Source of the DNA: Viscum album
Taxonomy: Eukaryota > Streptophyta > Magnoliopsida > Santalales > Viscaceae
Direction: 5' to 3'
NCBI GenBank assembly: GCA_963277665.1
Contig: OY728125.1
Span: 1,713,696,889 to 1,713,760,888 of the forward strand
DNA: 64,000 nucleotides
In this document: piece by piece, positions 22,545 to 34,131 of the stretch
Layout: each line of letters starts with the position of its first letter
Numbering within the stretch: the first letter of the stretch is position 1
Made by a program: the position numbers and the translations under genes
The notes under the pieces: generated by a model
What the model saw: the letters and a program-made list of their open reading frames with translations, nothing else
What the model was told of the DNA's origin: nothing
Database searches by the model: none

Positions 22545-24990
22545 ATTTTTTTCATATCCTTAGATTTTATGTATATATCTTAAAGGATTATGTAAGTATA
22601 ATTTAGGATGATATAATATTTTAATTATTAATAAATTTTATATTTTCATTAGTATATATATTTTATGCATTTTTCATTTCCATAAAATTTAATTTTAATG
22701 AATTAATTTAATTAAATAGTAAAGTTTTTATGAAATATAATTTAATTATAAAATATAAAAAAATAAACAATAAATAATAAACAAAATTAAAACTCAATAA
22801 ACAAAAATAAATAATCACTATTAAATAAACAAGAAAACATAAAAAATAAAAAAACATAAAACCTTCATTATTAAATAATCACTATTAAATAATTTAATAT
22901 ATGTTAAAAAATAAATTATGGTTCATCTAAATATCTTCACTTTTCGACGAATATGAAAAAATATAGCTTTCCCTTTTTAGTATGTTTAATGAAATCATAA
23001 ATATATAATAATGATTTTTTAATAAATAAAACTAAATATGACTAAAAATAAGTTGTTTTATTAATATATTGTGTTCAAAATAATAAAAATAAATTTTAAA
23101 ACTATAAACAACTCTCCCAAGTCCAAAATGGAAACTAAGGTTTTAAAAACATTATCCTATGGAAAAATTACATTCACATGGCGAAAGTAATATGAAATGT
23201 TGAATTTAGGTTTAGAAAATTAAATATTTCCAAAACCACAATATTAATGTTACAAATAATGACTCAAAAACATGGGTTAGACAATCGTTTTTCATTTTCC
23301 ACAACCTATAATTCTAAAGCCTATATTTAAATATTAATAAATTATCCTCCCACTTTTCCTATAAATACCCACCCCTCGACCCCATTTCATTCCCTTAAAA
23401 TTCATAATCATAAATTTATCCTCATTTAACCTCTCTAAATTCATTTTAATTAGTTTATTAGGTGTTAAATAATTTTACTCATGCTTTAAGAAGTTATCCA
23501 CCAAGTTACAAAATTCTCTTTATCTTTTTTTATCCAAATACATTGTATTTATTCTTATAATTTCAATGTTACTATATTCCCATGAAATTATGATCATTCA
23601 ATTGTGCCCAATTATTTTTATATGAATTAAATACTTCCATTGTCTATAACTAATCTTGTTTCCTAAACCAATTTGTATACACATCATGCTTCCAAAATTA
23701 TCCATTGATTTTCCATGCCTTTATTTTTATGTTATGAGTACCCAAACCTATTTTTATGCAATAATATTTACACATATATGTTTTAATACTTAATTTATTT
23801 TGTATTTAACTGTATAAAACCCTCATTCCCTTATCATGTGTTAGAAAAAAAAACTTCCAAGTCTTTTAAGAACTTATATACTATATTATTTTATAGAGCA
23901 CTCATTCTTTATTCTACACAAGTTATTCATGAAATGGTTTATTATTATCGATATGGATCATGTGAATTAAAAAAATTAAAGGGGGTTCCCTGATAGTTAT
24001 CCAATGCATTTGGTATGTAATTAATCTCTAGAGAGTACATGTTTATGATACCTTGGTGAATAACCTTAGTAATAAGTTTTATAACACCTAAGTGATGAAC
24101 CTTGGTGACATAATTATGAATGACTCATTTTTATATTGTAGCCCCATTTCCATGTTATATGTTGTGTACCTACAATTATACTCTCATGTTATGCCTTATG
24201 TTTTATCCATGATGATCACTCTTTCCTATTTCCTTAATTTATCCTACACCATGTTTTATGCCCAAAAATTTATATTATTGAATGTGCCTAGGAAATTTTT
24301 TACAATGTGGTGAACTAATATGGACTAATAAGGGAGTATTTAAATAGGGTTAACTAAAGATTATGATTCTATTTTCCTTTTTTAATGCATGTATTATGTA
24401 CATAATTTCAAAGACATTGAACCTAAAAAGGTTCTTTGTTGTTATTTTCAAATTATTTTGTTAAAGAATTATATTAAAATCTTGTATTAAACATGTTGGT
24501 ATCCATATTTGGTTATAAAATAAAAGGTTTAGTTATTTATCGAAATTAGAACTAGAAAACGTTAGTAAAAACCCTAAGGATAAGTCTGAATATATGAAAT
24601 GTCCAGAAATTTTAGTGAAGTATAAACTGAGTGGTTTTCAATAAATAAAATCTATATCTGGATACTTCATGTGGATGTGGCTATGTTACAATTCTGTTTA
24701 GGGGTAATAATCACAAAAAGGATGGAGTAGTTATTAACTTGATATTTACCTAGTTCATGAAAAAGAGGTATTTTGTAAACTATATTTGACACTCTTGAGG
24801 TGTATTATTTAGTTAATAACATGGTTTTTACAAACCATTATGAAGGATATGTAGATAATGTAAACTTTCTTTAAGATTTAAGTATATCATCCAAGAATTA
24901 TAATATTATAAAATTTTAGGATTAATATATCCATTAGAAATATTATTATAAGACTTCCAACAGTAACAGAATTCTCACTTATCTTTTCTT
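22545..24990 (+). other. Probable 5' LTR and leader of gypsy element 2
   Basis: Very AT-rich, non-coding sequence lies directly upstream of the gag of gypsy element 2. A promoter-like CTATAAATACCC occurs at about 23360, followed by C-rich sequence, as in many plant LTR promoters. I could not find TG...CA ends, a matching 3' copy or a primer site, so the call is by position only. Confidence 0.35.
23358..23370 (+). promoter_or_regulatory. TATA-like box in the presumed LTR
   Basis: CTATAAATACCCA is a good plant TATA-box match and is followed by a short C-rich stretch, as around retrotransposon start sites. It is the only such context in the AT-rich region, but simple AT bias cannot be excluded. 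Confidence 0.35.
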
Positions 24991-25003
24991 CTTCTACAAA
25001 AAT

Positions 25004-26000
25004 GGAAACAAATAGAAATAATCGTGTAAATAATGGATGTAATAAACAATGAAACAATGGTTTTCCTATGATTAAAACTAGATTTGATAAAATTATGATG
25101 GTGAAGAATAGGTTAAATGAAGTTATGAATAATAACCTAAACCATGGGGAGATTCCAGCTTCACCAAGGATGGAAAATTAGCAGTTGAATAATTTATTCA
25201 TCAACAACCACCTATTTATAATGAAACCTCTAATCCACTGATCATATAACAATGTATCGATACTATAGATTATAAATTTTATTCAATATATTGTTCTGAA
25301 CAATAAAAAGTTATTTTTTATGCATATCTCTTAGAGGTGGAAGCTAATTATTGGTGTCACTAATCATGAACACAAATCTAAGGGATGATTTAGATGCTAT
25401 GGAATGGTAAGAGTTTAAAAAAATTATTTTCCACCACATATATTCCTCATAAACTTTGAACCAATATATAGAAATACTTTATTGAGTTAAAAACTGAAAA
25501 TGAAGCAATTGGTAATTGTATGATGAAACTTACCAATATTTCATGATACGCTACACGAATTTTCATCGACTCTCATGGTAAAATCAGTCGATTCTTTACA
25601 GGAATGAGACGACATATAAGGAAATAATTATCAAAATGAGACGTTGGGAGATTGGAAGATATATTATTATGTTCACTAAAAGTTTAGATGGTGTTCATAG
25701 ATACCTAATGTACTCATGGATATAATGAAAAGAGTTGAATGATGGAGTGAAATTGGGTAATCAATTTAGATGGGAAGAAAGTACAACATACCATATAAAA
25801 TAAATTTAATAAAGAATAATTTTTTGAATTATCTTCATGGATGTGGAAACTAAAGGAAGTGTGGAATATATAGACATATAATCCAAAATTGTCATAAAAA
25901 TTTAAATCTTCTATATCTAAATGTCAACGAAAAAGGGAATATGGGGAAAGTTAAATGCTTCAATTATAGGGTTAGCTAATCAATGTCTAAATATAAAAAT
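25004..26000 (+). pseudogene. gag pseudogene of gypsy element 2
   Basis: Starts at an ATG at 25004 (METNRNNRVNN). Between about 25335 and 25680 the translation reads VEANYWW, EWKEF-like KSLKKLFSTTYIP, then FIELKTENEAIGNCMMKLTNIS and FFTGMRRHIR. These correspond to the WW...W-EFK--F---YFP...F--LKQG---V-EY---F--LS...F--GL--- pattern of the gypsy gag domain. Near 25950 GKVKCFNYRVS*SMSKYKN looks like a broken CCHC knuckle. Stops and frameshifts are frequent. Confidence 0.7.
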
Positions 26001-26179
26001 CATTAAAAGAAATCACCATCAACCCTAGAAGATACCATGGGAAAAAATTCATTATTTTTCAATCATAATGGCTATATTCAAGGCACCAAATGATGTTGTT
26101 GCATGTATAATCATCATACACTAAAATAAAGAAATTACATATTTTGATTATAGTCATATGCATTATTTTACTCCAATCA

Positions 26180-26430
26180 TGTTTGTAAATAACATAAAGT
26201 TAATCAATAAAATGTAGTGGTATAATTTTTTATTAATACTCTTGGAGGATATATAGAATAATCAAATACATATTGGGATTCCCCTATTAAATTTGGTGAG
26301 TATAATCTCATTGCAAACTCGTTGATCATTCCAATGGTTGAATTTGAAATAATAATTTATAAGGATAGGTTGTCAAATTATATTGCCTTGTTCACCTATA
26401 GAAGAAAGTAAATTTATGTTTTATTGAAGA
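26180..26430 (+). pseudogene. Protease remnant, gypsy element 2
   Basis: The translation contains NTLGGYIE near 26235 and SPIKFGEYNLIANSLIIPMV, then EFEIIIYKDRLSNYIALF at about 26280-26400. This is the C-terminal half of a gypsy aspartic protease (TPLGG...I--L-ADLI-L-M--FDVILGMDWLS-Y-A). The catalytic DSGA segment is not readable. Confidence 0.65.
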
Positions 26431-26689
26431 GATAACCTATAAATAACATTAAAGGATAGATATCTCAGCCTTATTCTTGCTAAGAACCACCACTTATTGT
26501 CTTATTTATAAAAAATAATAGTGAATGAAAATAAAAAGAATAAGAAGAAAGAGAAATTATAAAGATAGGAGATGTGCTCATTTTTTGAAAAACATTGATG
26601 TATTTATTAATAAGTTAACTAGATATCCCTTGTAAAGAGCGTTCAAAATATCAAGTAAAATAATTCATAGATTCAATACTATATGAAAA

Positions 26690-27329
26690 CCCCTATACAT
26701 AATTTCCTTTTTTGAGTTCGAGGAATTAAAGAAGGAACTTCAAGATCTTTTGGAAAGGGTTTTATTCGACCAAGTCTGTCTCCTTAGAGAGCACCTAATC
26801 TCTTTGTAAATAAGAAGGATAAATCAATGTAATAATGCATTTATTATAGATAACCTAATGGGATCATAGTGAAGAAAAAATACCCCCTTATTGGGATTAA
26901 TGATTTTCTTAACAACTTCATGAACATCAATTCTTCTCCAAAATTGACCACTGATTGGGTTATCATCATTTAGGCATGGATAAAGAAGATATCTCTAAGA
27001 ATTTCTTCTGAAAAAAATATGGACATAATTAATTTATTATTTTTCACTTTGGCATGACTAATTATCCAATTATATTTATGGATTCGATGAATAGTGTATT
27101 TAGGGACTACCTTGATAAATTTGTAGTGGTATTTATTGATGATATTCTAATATATTCCAAAATTCATGAAGAGTGTGAGGATCATCTATGGGTCATATTA
27201 AAAACAATATGGAAAGATTATGTTTTCATTAAATTTTTGTTCTGGTTAAAAAAAGTCACATTCTTGGGACATGTCATTGCTAGTAATGAATATCATTGGA
27301 TCAAACAAACACAATGTTCATATAGTAGT
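26690..27329 (+). pseudogene. Reverse transcriptase remnant (left part), gypsy element 2
   Basis: RAPNLFVNKKDKSM at about 26785-26826 matches GAPVLFVKKKDGSMR, and KKKYPLIGINDFLNN at about 26875 matches KNKYPLPRIDDLFDQ. The open frame at 27054-27419 then reads FRDYLDKFVVVFIDDILIYS, with the catalytic Asp pair intact at about 27138-27143, followed by VTFLGHVI. The domain is cut at 27329 by the TR-GAG element; the last codons of the open frame run into its LTR. Upstream stops make it a pseudogene. Confidence 0.85.
27325..27329 (+). repeat. Target-site duplication, left copy
   Basis: GTAGT immediately before the TGTCACACC start of the LTR; the same 5 bases follow the other end at 38137-38141. 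Confidence 0.85.
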
Positions 27330-27639
27330 TGTCACACCCCGACATGCGTGTTTATTTTATTTTATGATTTCTTTGACCTTGAATTATTTTGCTGGGGTTC
27401 GCGTCCAGTCTTGGATTAGATTTTTGAGTTTTTGTTAAAATGTGCGCTTTTTGACGCGACGTTGTCGGGCGCGTGAGCGAAGCCTGTTCTGGAAACCCCG
27501 CTCGTCCCTGCCGGTGTATTTTCGCATCCCGTTGTCTTTGGAAAATTTTAAATAGAGTCTTTATATTTAACGCGCACATCTATTGTTATCAGTTCATAGT
27601 TGTTTTTATCATTTAAGACGAAATGAGTATTTTTATCAT

Positions 27640-27710
27640 TTGTATTTTTATCATCATGATTATTATTATAATTATTATTATTATTATTATTATTATAATT
27701 GATCTTAATA
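27640..27710 (+). repeat. ATT microsatellite in the 5' LTR
   Basis: A run dominated by ATT repeats. The same run occurs at the matching place in the 3' LTR (about 34440-34510). Confidence 0.85.
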
Positions 27711-28435
27711 AAGATGTTATTAATTATTATGGTTACTTATTTATTTATTTTCTCTTTCCGAGAGTTGGGGTGAGTTTTAGACTAGTGCGCATGCACTACA
27801 TGTTTGGCAGAGACTGTGCGGACAGCCTGGACACCGGTCTGACAACTTCTGGATCAGACAAAAGCTCACGCTTAGTTCGCGCACAGTCGTTAGAGGCATG
27901 TGCGGACCGCGCAGTTGCGCTATTCAAATAAAATAATTATTATGAAATGAAATTATTGTTATTAGAGATTAAAGTTATTATTATTTTTATTATTATCATT
28001 CTTTTATTATTATCACTATTTTTGTTCATTTATTTATCTTTTTTTTATCTCTTCTTTTCTTTATTTTTCTTTCCCCCGCTTTTCCTCTAACCCTAGCAGG
28101 CTGCTCCTTTTTTTTTACTACTCTCGTCTCTCTCCCATTTGCAGCCGCCACCCCTCATCTCTCCCTTCTCCTTCCCCCGCTCCAACCTGCTGCAACCGGC
28201 CGCCGGCTTCTCCTCCCCCTTGCAGCAGCCGCACAGCAACCCCTCGCCCTGCTCCTTGCAGCGAGCCAACACCAACACTGTAGCCTCCCACGCCTCCTGC
28301 CTCCCTCGGCCGCACGCACCCAGCGCGGTGCCTCCTCCTCCTCCTCTGTCTGCTATCACACAGCAGCGCCCTAGCCCTCTTTTGCTCCCTGCTCAAGCCC
28401 GCAGCATCCCTACGGCATAGCCATTTCATGCGGCG

Positions 28436-28452
28436 CCCCCCCCCCCCCCCCC
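28436..28452 (+). repeat. Poly-C tract (17 C) in the 5' LTR
   Basis: Seventeen consecutive C; the partner tract in the 3' LTR (35239-35251) has thirteen. The length change since insertion accounts for a frame difference between otherwise identical spurious ORFs in the two LTRs. Confidence 0.85.
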
Positions 28453-28719
28453 TTGCCATCCGCTCCAGATCTGCCTCGCGCGGATTCTCGTCGTTGGCGC
28501 CCCTGCTTGCGGTGCGTCCTCCCTCCCTCAGCACACACACCCGTTGCCTGGAGATCTGCTCCCTTTTCCCTATTGCAGCGCCCCGCTCCGGTGCCTCGGC
28601 CTTCCCCTTCTTCACCTCGCACTACAGTCGCATCACCCAATTCTCCTCCTCCCCTTGCTGCGCATGTGCAGGCCGAGCGATACTTCTACTTCCCCCCCGA
28701 ACAGGTTTCATTTATTTTG

Positions 28720-28890
28720 TTTTTTTTTATATTACTTTTATTATCATTGTTAATACTACATCCTTATTATTATTTTGGTTATTTTTATTTTTATTATTCT
28801 TGTTGTTACTAATACTACTATTATTATTATTATTTTTATTTTTATTATTATTAATGTTGATAATAATAATAATAATATTATTATTATTAC

Positions 28891-28927
<37 letters not shown>

Positions 28928-29230
28928 TTTAATGTTATTATTATTAATTTTATTATTGTTATTATTATTATTATTCTTATTAATATTCGTATCAATAATA
29001 TTACTATTATGTTATTATTAATCTTATTCTTATTATTATTATTATTATTATTATTAATTTTCATTATTATTATTATTTATTATTATTATTAGTGTTATTA
29101 TTATTATTATTATTATTCTTACTATTATTATTATTATCCTTATTTTTATTATTTTTATGATTCTTACTATTCTTATTATTATCGTTGTTATAATGATCAC
29201 TATTATTATCATTATTACTACTATTGCTTT
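28720..29230 (+). repeat. Long TTA/ATT microsatellite region in the 5' LTR
   Basis: About 500 bases of imperfect TTA/ATT repeats. It translates into artificial Leu- or Ile-rich frames. The partner is at about 35520-36030 and differs in repeat number at several places. Confidence 0.9.
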
Positions 29231-31343
29231 CGCCTTTGCCTTGTTAGGGGTTTTTATCAATTTATGTTTCGTTTGGTAGGATTATTATTTGAGGGCCCGC
29301 GCAGGGTGTTTTCAAGTGAGCGCCATCGCCGCGCCGTGTCTCCGAGGTTCCGTTGTTGTCGCGCTTCAGTTCCGAGGTGAACGTTTCTTTCCGACGCTTG
29401 GTTTGGAATGCTCTGGTGAGTTTTGGATGTGTCTGAGTCCTTGGTTTTGATTATGCAGAGTGTCGGACTCTATCACGTGGCTTCGGACACGCGTTGTGTC
29501 ATCGCGCCTCGGTTCCAAAGTTGTTTTGTCGTCGCGCCTTGGTTTTGAGGTAGGTTCCCTTTGCACTGCTTTTGAAATTTAAGTTATATTATTTCATGCT
29601 GTTTGCGCACACTAGTTGTTCGAAATAAATATTTTATAAATAAGTGATAATATACTATAATTAAAATTTTAAAATAAGATAAGTTAATTTTTAAAAGGTT
29701 ATTGAATGTCAAAAGGAGCCGCTTATTTTATACAGGACACATGAAACATCCTTTTGACGAGCGGACACCCAATAATGAAATAATGCCCGTTTGGCTTTTA
29801 AACATAATTCACGGAATGTAAAACAGAGTTCTGGTTTAATGAGAAATGATTTCTTTTGAAGCATGATCAAATACTTTGGTTCTTTTGAGAAATTGCCCGG
29901 TTGGCTCTTAAAGTTTATTTGGAAAAGAAAATGGTTTGGTTTGGTTTATAAAAATACTGGCAACCTGTGAAGTAGTGTTTTGTGGATTCTTCAAATAGTT
30001 TTAAACTGGTCTTGGTAGTGATTGTGAATTGTATTAAATGCCCGTTTGGCACTTTATGGAAAGCGATGGAAAATGTTTTTATAAAAACCCTCTTAGGATG
30101 ACTCTCATGCCTTGGTTGCGATTGACTGTTTGGGAGGCCGCGCTTAGAGGCTCCCGGGTACTGGAGTGGAAAAAGGCATGAGGTTGTCCCATGGAGTGGC
30201 TCGGGGAATGCCTGTTGTTCTTTATATATATATATATCTGATTGGATGCTCGGTTGGCATCGGTTGGCTCACCCCCTTTTTTCTTAAACACTTGAGACAT
30301 GGGAATCTGGCATATTGAGAGAATATTCTAAGAACGATTGCTGCACTGGTAGGTTATGGTACTGACCAGTGGCCCATAGTAGGTGGATATATTGGGTTTA
30401 TTGCTATGGGATTTGCCCTCGACCTGCCTGTGAGTGGATGGTCGAGCGTATTGTGCGTTTTGATTTCATCGTGACATGTCAATAAGGATGATTTCTCATG
30501 TATTGGTGTCTTCTGGTTTATTCTCGATCTCCTAGGTTCACCCATGTCTATTTCAGCTTCTGTAGCTTGCAGTAATGATTATGATGCTCACGTGTATACT
30601 TACATTGCCCTTGCTGTATGTTTTACTTTGTGCATTCTGGCATTTTGTTTTCCTTGGAAACTGATAAATTGCTTTTTAATGGGTTTCTAAAAATTGTTTT
30701 CAAATGGAAGTGTTTAATCCCCTTTTTACAAATTTGAAAATATAAACATCACTTTCCCCTTTTCCTGAAATGTCATTGGCACTAATGAAATGAACACGAA
30801 TTTGAAAAATGGATAAGGGCAATGGTTCGTACTTTGTTTTCAAGTAGAATATTATTAAAAACATACTTTTATAGATTGTAGTTCAAACTTGAAATGATGT
30901 TTCTTTTATTTTGAAAGGTAGTGCATTGGGAATAGATATCGGGCTAGCCTACTGAGTTTTAATACTCACGCCTATAGTTGTTTTCTGTTTTTAGTGTTTG
31001 TGCAGGCTATAGCTTGAGTGCGCTCGCCTAGGGCGACGCTTGATCGTTGAGTCGGAGAGCGACCCACGAGGTCGCACGGAGTTTGTTCGCACGTCGTGTT
31101 TGGTTAGTTTGTTTCCTGTTTGTTTCTGTTTAGTCACTTTGTTTAGTTTACCTTTTTCTGCGCTGCTCTGTTTTATCTTTGCATTCTTATTTATTTATAT
31201 TGGGCGAAATCGTTCCCACAGTCTCTAAATGATGCCCTGGCGCTTGTCGCCAGCCCGGGAGGATCGGGAGCGCCTCTCGGGCCATGTCGCGGATCGGCTC
31301 GGGTGACCGGTTCTGGGTCGACCCGGGTTGGTTCGTGACAAAA

Positions 31344-31355
31344 TAGTATCAGAGG
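31344..31355 (+). other. Weak primer binding site of the TR-GAG element
   Basis: TAGTATCAGAGG, 3 bases after the LTR end, matches the initiator-Met tRNA complement TGGTATCAGAGC at 10 of 12 positions. Confidence 0.6.
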
Positions 31356-32224
31356 AAGGTTTGCTCTTAGCAGACCTCACTTTACAGAGCGCCCTTTGTT
31401 ATTTGGGATGTCAAGGTAGATGGAGTAGGATTGTCGGGACTTGAGGGGTAGGTACGAGAAGAGCGTCGCGAACTCTTTCCCGTACCGATCCTCAGGTTTC
31501 CATGGGAAGTCTGGTTTAATTTGTTTATTTGGGTTTTTATGGAAATGTTTTGCGATTGGGACACGACAAAGGGAGTTGGGCCATTAGTCCTCCTAACCCG
31601 CGCGGTCTGGCAAGCCATGTGGATCTAGGGGCATGGTCCAAGAAGGCTCTCTGTGTCAGTGGCGTGTTTGGCATATGGCCGCCAACCATATGGTCAAGTC
31701 ACCCACTGACACTAGTCCCCTGTTGATCTGTTTTGGGTTTCCGTTGATTTTTGAAAGTGGTTTGAATCAGAAAAGTTGGTTTTGAAAAAAAAAATGGTTG
31801 TTTGAAATAACATGTTTGATTTGCGGACTGTTTTAAAAGAAGTGGTATGAATAAATTGTTTTTGGAAAATGAAGTTGCTTTGTTTTGGGCCTTGGTGTTC
31901 CGATGAGTACTCACATGCATTTTGGTATGTTGGAAATGTGGATGGATTTCTGGTATGGTGGATGGATGCTCTGGGTGGCACGGATACATGCATGTGAGTG
32001 AGACTCTAAGGGATACCAATGGCGAGGGTTTAACTTACCAAGATTGTTTTAAATTAAAGATGTTTTCAAAGAGAAAAGTTTTGATGTTATGATAACTGGT
32101 TTCCTCGGATTTCGAGCTTGTCACCTATGCAGTGTTTGATTTTGAGGTTGTTATTCATTCGCTGAGTTGGCGTTGATTGGGTTTTGACTTTTCCTTGTCC
32201 AGTGGTTATCCTTTCGAAGCTTCG
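31356..32224 (+). other. Leader of the TR-GAG element
   Basis: This is non-coding sequence between primer site and gag. The short frames at 31382-32019, mostly on the - strand, carry no recognisable motif. It presumably holds packaging signals, but none can be read from sequence alone. Confidence 0.6.
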
Positions 32225-33076
32225 ATGGGTGATCGTAGTGCGGTTGATCAACCTAAGGATTTTATGCCCGAGTTTCGGAAGTTGGATCCACCTCTCTTTT
32301 ATGGTCAAGAAGAAACTTCTGTGGCAGAGGAGTGGATGCGGAAGATTGAAAGGGACTTTAGCCTCATTGAGTTGCCCGAGTCCTTGAAGGTCAAGTTTGC
32401 GACCTTCATGCTTGAAGGTTCACCGTGGATGTGGTGGAAGTCAGTGTCTCGGGACAAGCCCCGTCAAGAGGTTACTTGGGAGTTTTTCAAGGCCTCGTTC
32501 ATTCGCCAGTATTTCCCTGAGGAAGATAGGGTGAGAAAAAGGATGGAAATGTGTTGTCTGCAGCAGGGCGACAGATCCGTGTCGGAATATTTCCAGCGCT
32601 TTGTGGAGCTAGTAGCTTATGATCCAGAGTATGCCACAAATGACCCTGTGAAGGCTCGACGCTTCGAGGTGGGTCTCCGCCCTGATCTACAGTCGAAAGT
32701 TTCAGAGTCCAACCTGACTTCTTTTGTCGATGTGGCGAGACAAGCTTTTCATGTCGAAGCTGCAATGGCAGGAGTGCTCGAAGTAGTTCTCCCTCCCTCG
32801 ATCCCTATGAGCACTGGTGAAGGTTCTGGAAAGGAGATGAGTAAGCAAATGGAAGTGGATGGATCAGGTCGTGGAATCAAGAGGCCTCGAGATCTTTCAT
32901 CAACCTCTTTGGAGCGAGATATTATTGTGTGTTATCAGTGTGGCAAGCGGGGTCACAAGAAGTCATCGTGCCCAAGCACTCCGAAGCCCTGTCAGGCATG
33001 TGGACGCCTGGGTCACTTGCAACGATTTTGTCGGGGCGTTGCAAGGAAGCGTCGCAGGGGAATTTCTCAGAAGTAA
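32225..33076 (+). CDS. gag: Intact Gag protein of the TR-GAG element
   Basis: A 283-residue protein. The open frame extends upstream to a TTG at 32177, but the first ATG is at 32225 and gives a sensible start (MGDRSAVDQP). Residues about 20-150 form the retrotransposon gag domain: a WMRKIERDF segment, VKFATFMLEGSPWMWWKSV, EFFKASFIRQYFP and VSEYFQRFVELV, ending in RRFEVGLRPDLQ. Two CCHC zinc knuckles follow at residues 236-249 (CYQCGKRGHKKSSC) and 256-269 (CQACGRLGHLQRFC). The C-terminus is a basic tail (ARKRRRG). It would assemble the virus-like particle and bind element RNA through the knuckles. There is no protease or pol downstream. Two knuckles and an undamaged frame suggest recent selection or recent arrival. 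Confidence 0.92.
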   Translation: MGDRSAVDQPKDFMPEFRKLDPPLFYGQEETSVAEEWMRKIERDFSLIELPESLKVKFATFMLEGSPWMWWKSVSRDKPRQEVTWEFFKASFIRQYFPEEDRVRKRMEMCCLQQGDRSVSEYFQRFVELVAYDPEYATNDPVKARRFEVGLRPDLQSKVSESNLTSFVDVARQAFHVEAAMAGVLEVVLPPSIPMSTGEGSGKEMSKQMEVDGSGRGIKRPRDLSSTSLERDIIVCYQCGKRGHKKSSCPSTPKPCQACGRLGHLQRFCRGVARKRRRGISQK

Positions 33077-34116
33077 TGTGTTGTTGGGTCTTTGTTCAGA
33101 GTTCCTGGTGTAAGTTTCCTTTCAGTCTAAGGGATCTTTTATCGTTGTAGTTGTACTGGTGGTGTTTTGGGTTTGAAATGTATGAGAACTTCATGGGTCT
33201 TTTGACGAACAACGGCTTTCAATGCTGGTGTGTTTTTAATTTTAAAATCTTGTCCTTCAATCTGTCAGATCAAAAGATGTATGTTTCTTGTTGGGATTAT
33301 CAGAACCTGACTGCGAGGCCGGAGATGCTTCATCCATCAGAGCTCCAGCCAAAAGGTCTCGGAGTGAAGCCGGCGCGTAGTCAGGAACCCCCGGGGAAAT
33401 TTTAAAGAGTCTGGTGAAAGTCGCGCCTCTATTGTCGTGGTGTGATAGTTTTGGTGTTGTTGCTCTGGTTTCTCTGTCGTTGTAGTTCTCTCTTGTCGCA
33501 AAGTGCGCGATGGACTTATCTCTCGTGTAATGTCGGAAATTGTGCCTATTGGATGTATGTTGCTGATCAGTGACCTCGTGTGGACCACCGATGTGAATCG
33601 GTTATGGCTTTGGTATGTGTCCATCCCTAAGTAGTGGTACGTGAGTAGTTGTCCGTCCAAGTTTTAATGATCCAATCCTTGGGCCCACCCTCCCCGCCCA
33701 TGGGGTAAGGGTTTTGGTTTGCGTAAAATTTTCAGATCAAATCCTATTACTTTTGGACGTGAGTAAGTGGTTTAAAGGTCCTTGTTGTGCTCTTTCTAGC
33801 TGGAGTAAGGTCTCGTGCATGTCTAAGCTGGTTTCCCGTTTGGTCGTTAGTTGGTCGGTTCTTTATGGTGGGGAGACCCACCATGAGTCTCTTTGGGTTT
33901 TCTCTTAAATCGTTATTGAATTCTAGTTGAGTTCTTATGGTGGGGAGCCTGTTCCGGCCTTCCCTCTGTTGGTGATTTATTTCGGGCAATGAGGTTCAGT
34001 CCCGCTGGTAGTCGTTGTGACATCCTTGGTAAAGAGGTCGGATCGTGTTGTGTGGAATCCTTAGGTGTTGATCAATCGACTGGTTGGTGTGGTGGCTTTC
34101 CGGGGGCGGAAAGCGT
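33077..34116 (+). other. Internal region of the TR-GAG element after gag
   Basis: About 1 kb without any pol domain; short frames in both directions show no motif. Two copies of the polypurine-like string TATGGTGGGGAG lie at 33864-33875 and 33936-33947, ahead of the real tract at 34117. They suggest local duplication or reserve priming sites. Confidence 0.7.
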
Positions 34117-34131
34117 TATGGTGGGGAGAAT
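34117..34131 (+). other. Polypurine tract of the TR-GAG element
   Basis: TATGGTGGGGAGAAT directly precedes the 3' LTR start TGTCACACC and is the expected plus-strand priming site. Confidence 0.8.

Larger units (their letters stand above)
24991..27329 (+). mobile_element. Decayed Ty3/gypsy element 2, left part
   Basis: A + strand relic with gag, zinc knuckle, protease and RT remnants in gypsy order. It is interrupted in the RT connection at 27329 by the TR-GAG element and continues at 38137-38667. The GTAGT at 27325-27329 is the left copy of the duplication made by that insertion. It is probably the same broad group as gypsy element 1, but the sequences differ. Confidence 0.8.
27330..31340 (+). 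repeat. 5' LTR of the TR-GAG element (4011 bp)
   Basis: Starts TGTCACACCCCGACATGCG and ends GGTTGGTTCGTGACA. The LTR holds two ATT/TTA-rich microsatellites (27640-27710 and about 28720-29230), a GC-rich pyrimidine-rich block (28070-28710) with a run of 17 C at 28436-28452, and an alternating TA run near 30218. Open frames reported across 28093-29092 arise from these biased blocks and are not considered genes. Confidence 0.95.

Noticed and set aside
28093..29092. Long open frames on both strands (up to about 200 codons), with Ala/Pro/Arg-rich or poly-Leu/Ile translations; the same set recurs at 34749-35860.
   Set aside because: They sit in a GC-rich pyrimidine block and an ATT microsatellite of the LTR, overlap in several frames, and differ between LTRs through homopolymer length. 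No domain is visible.
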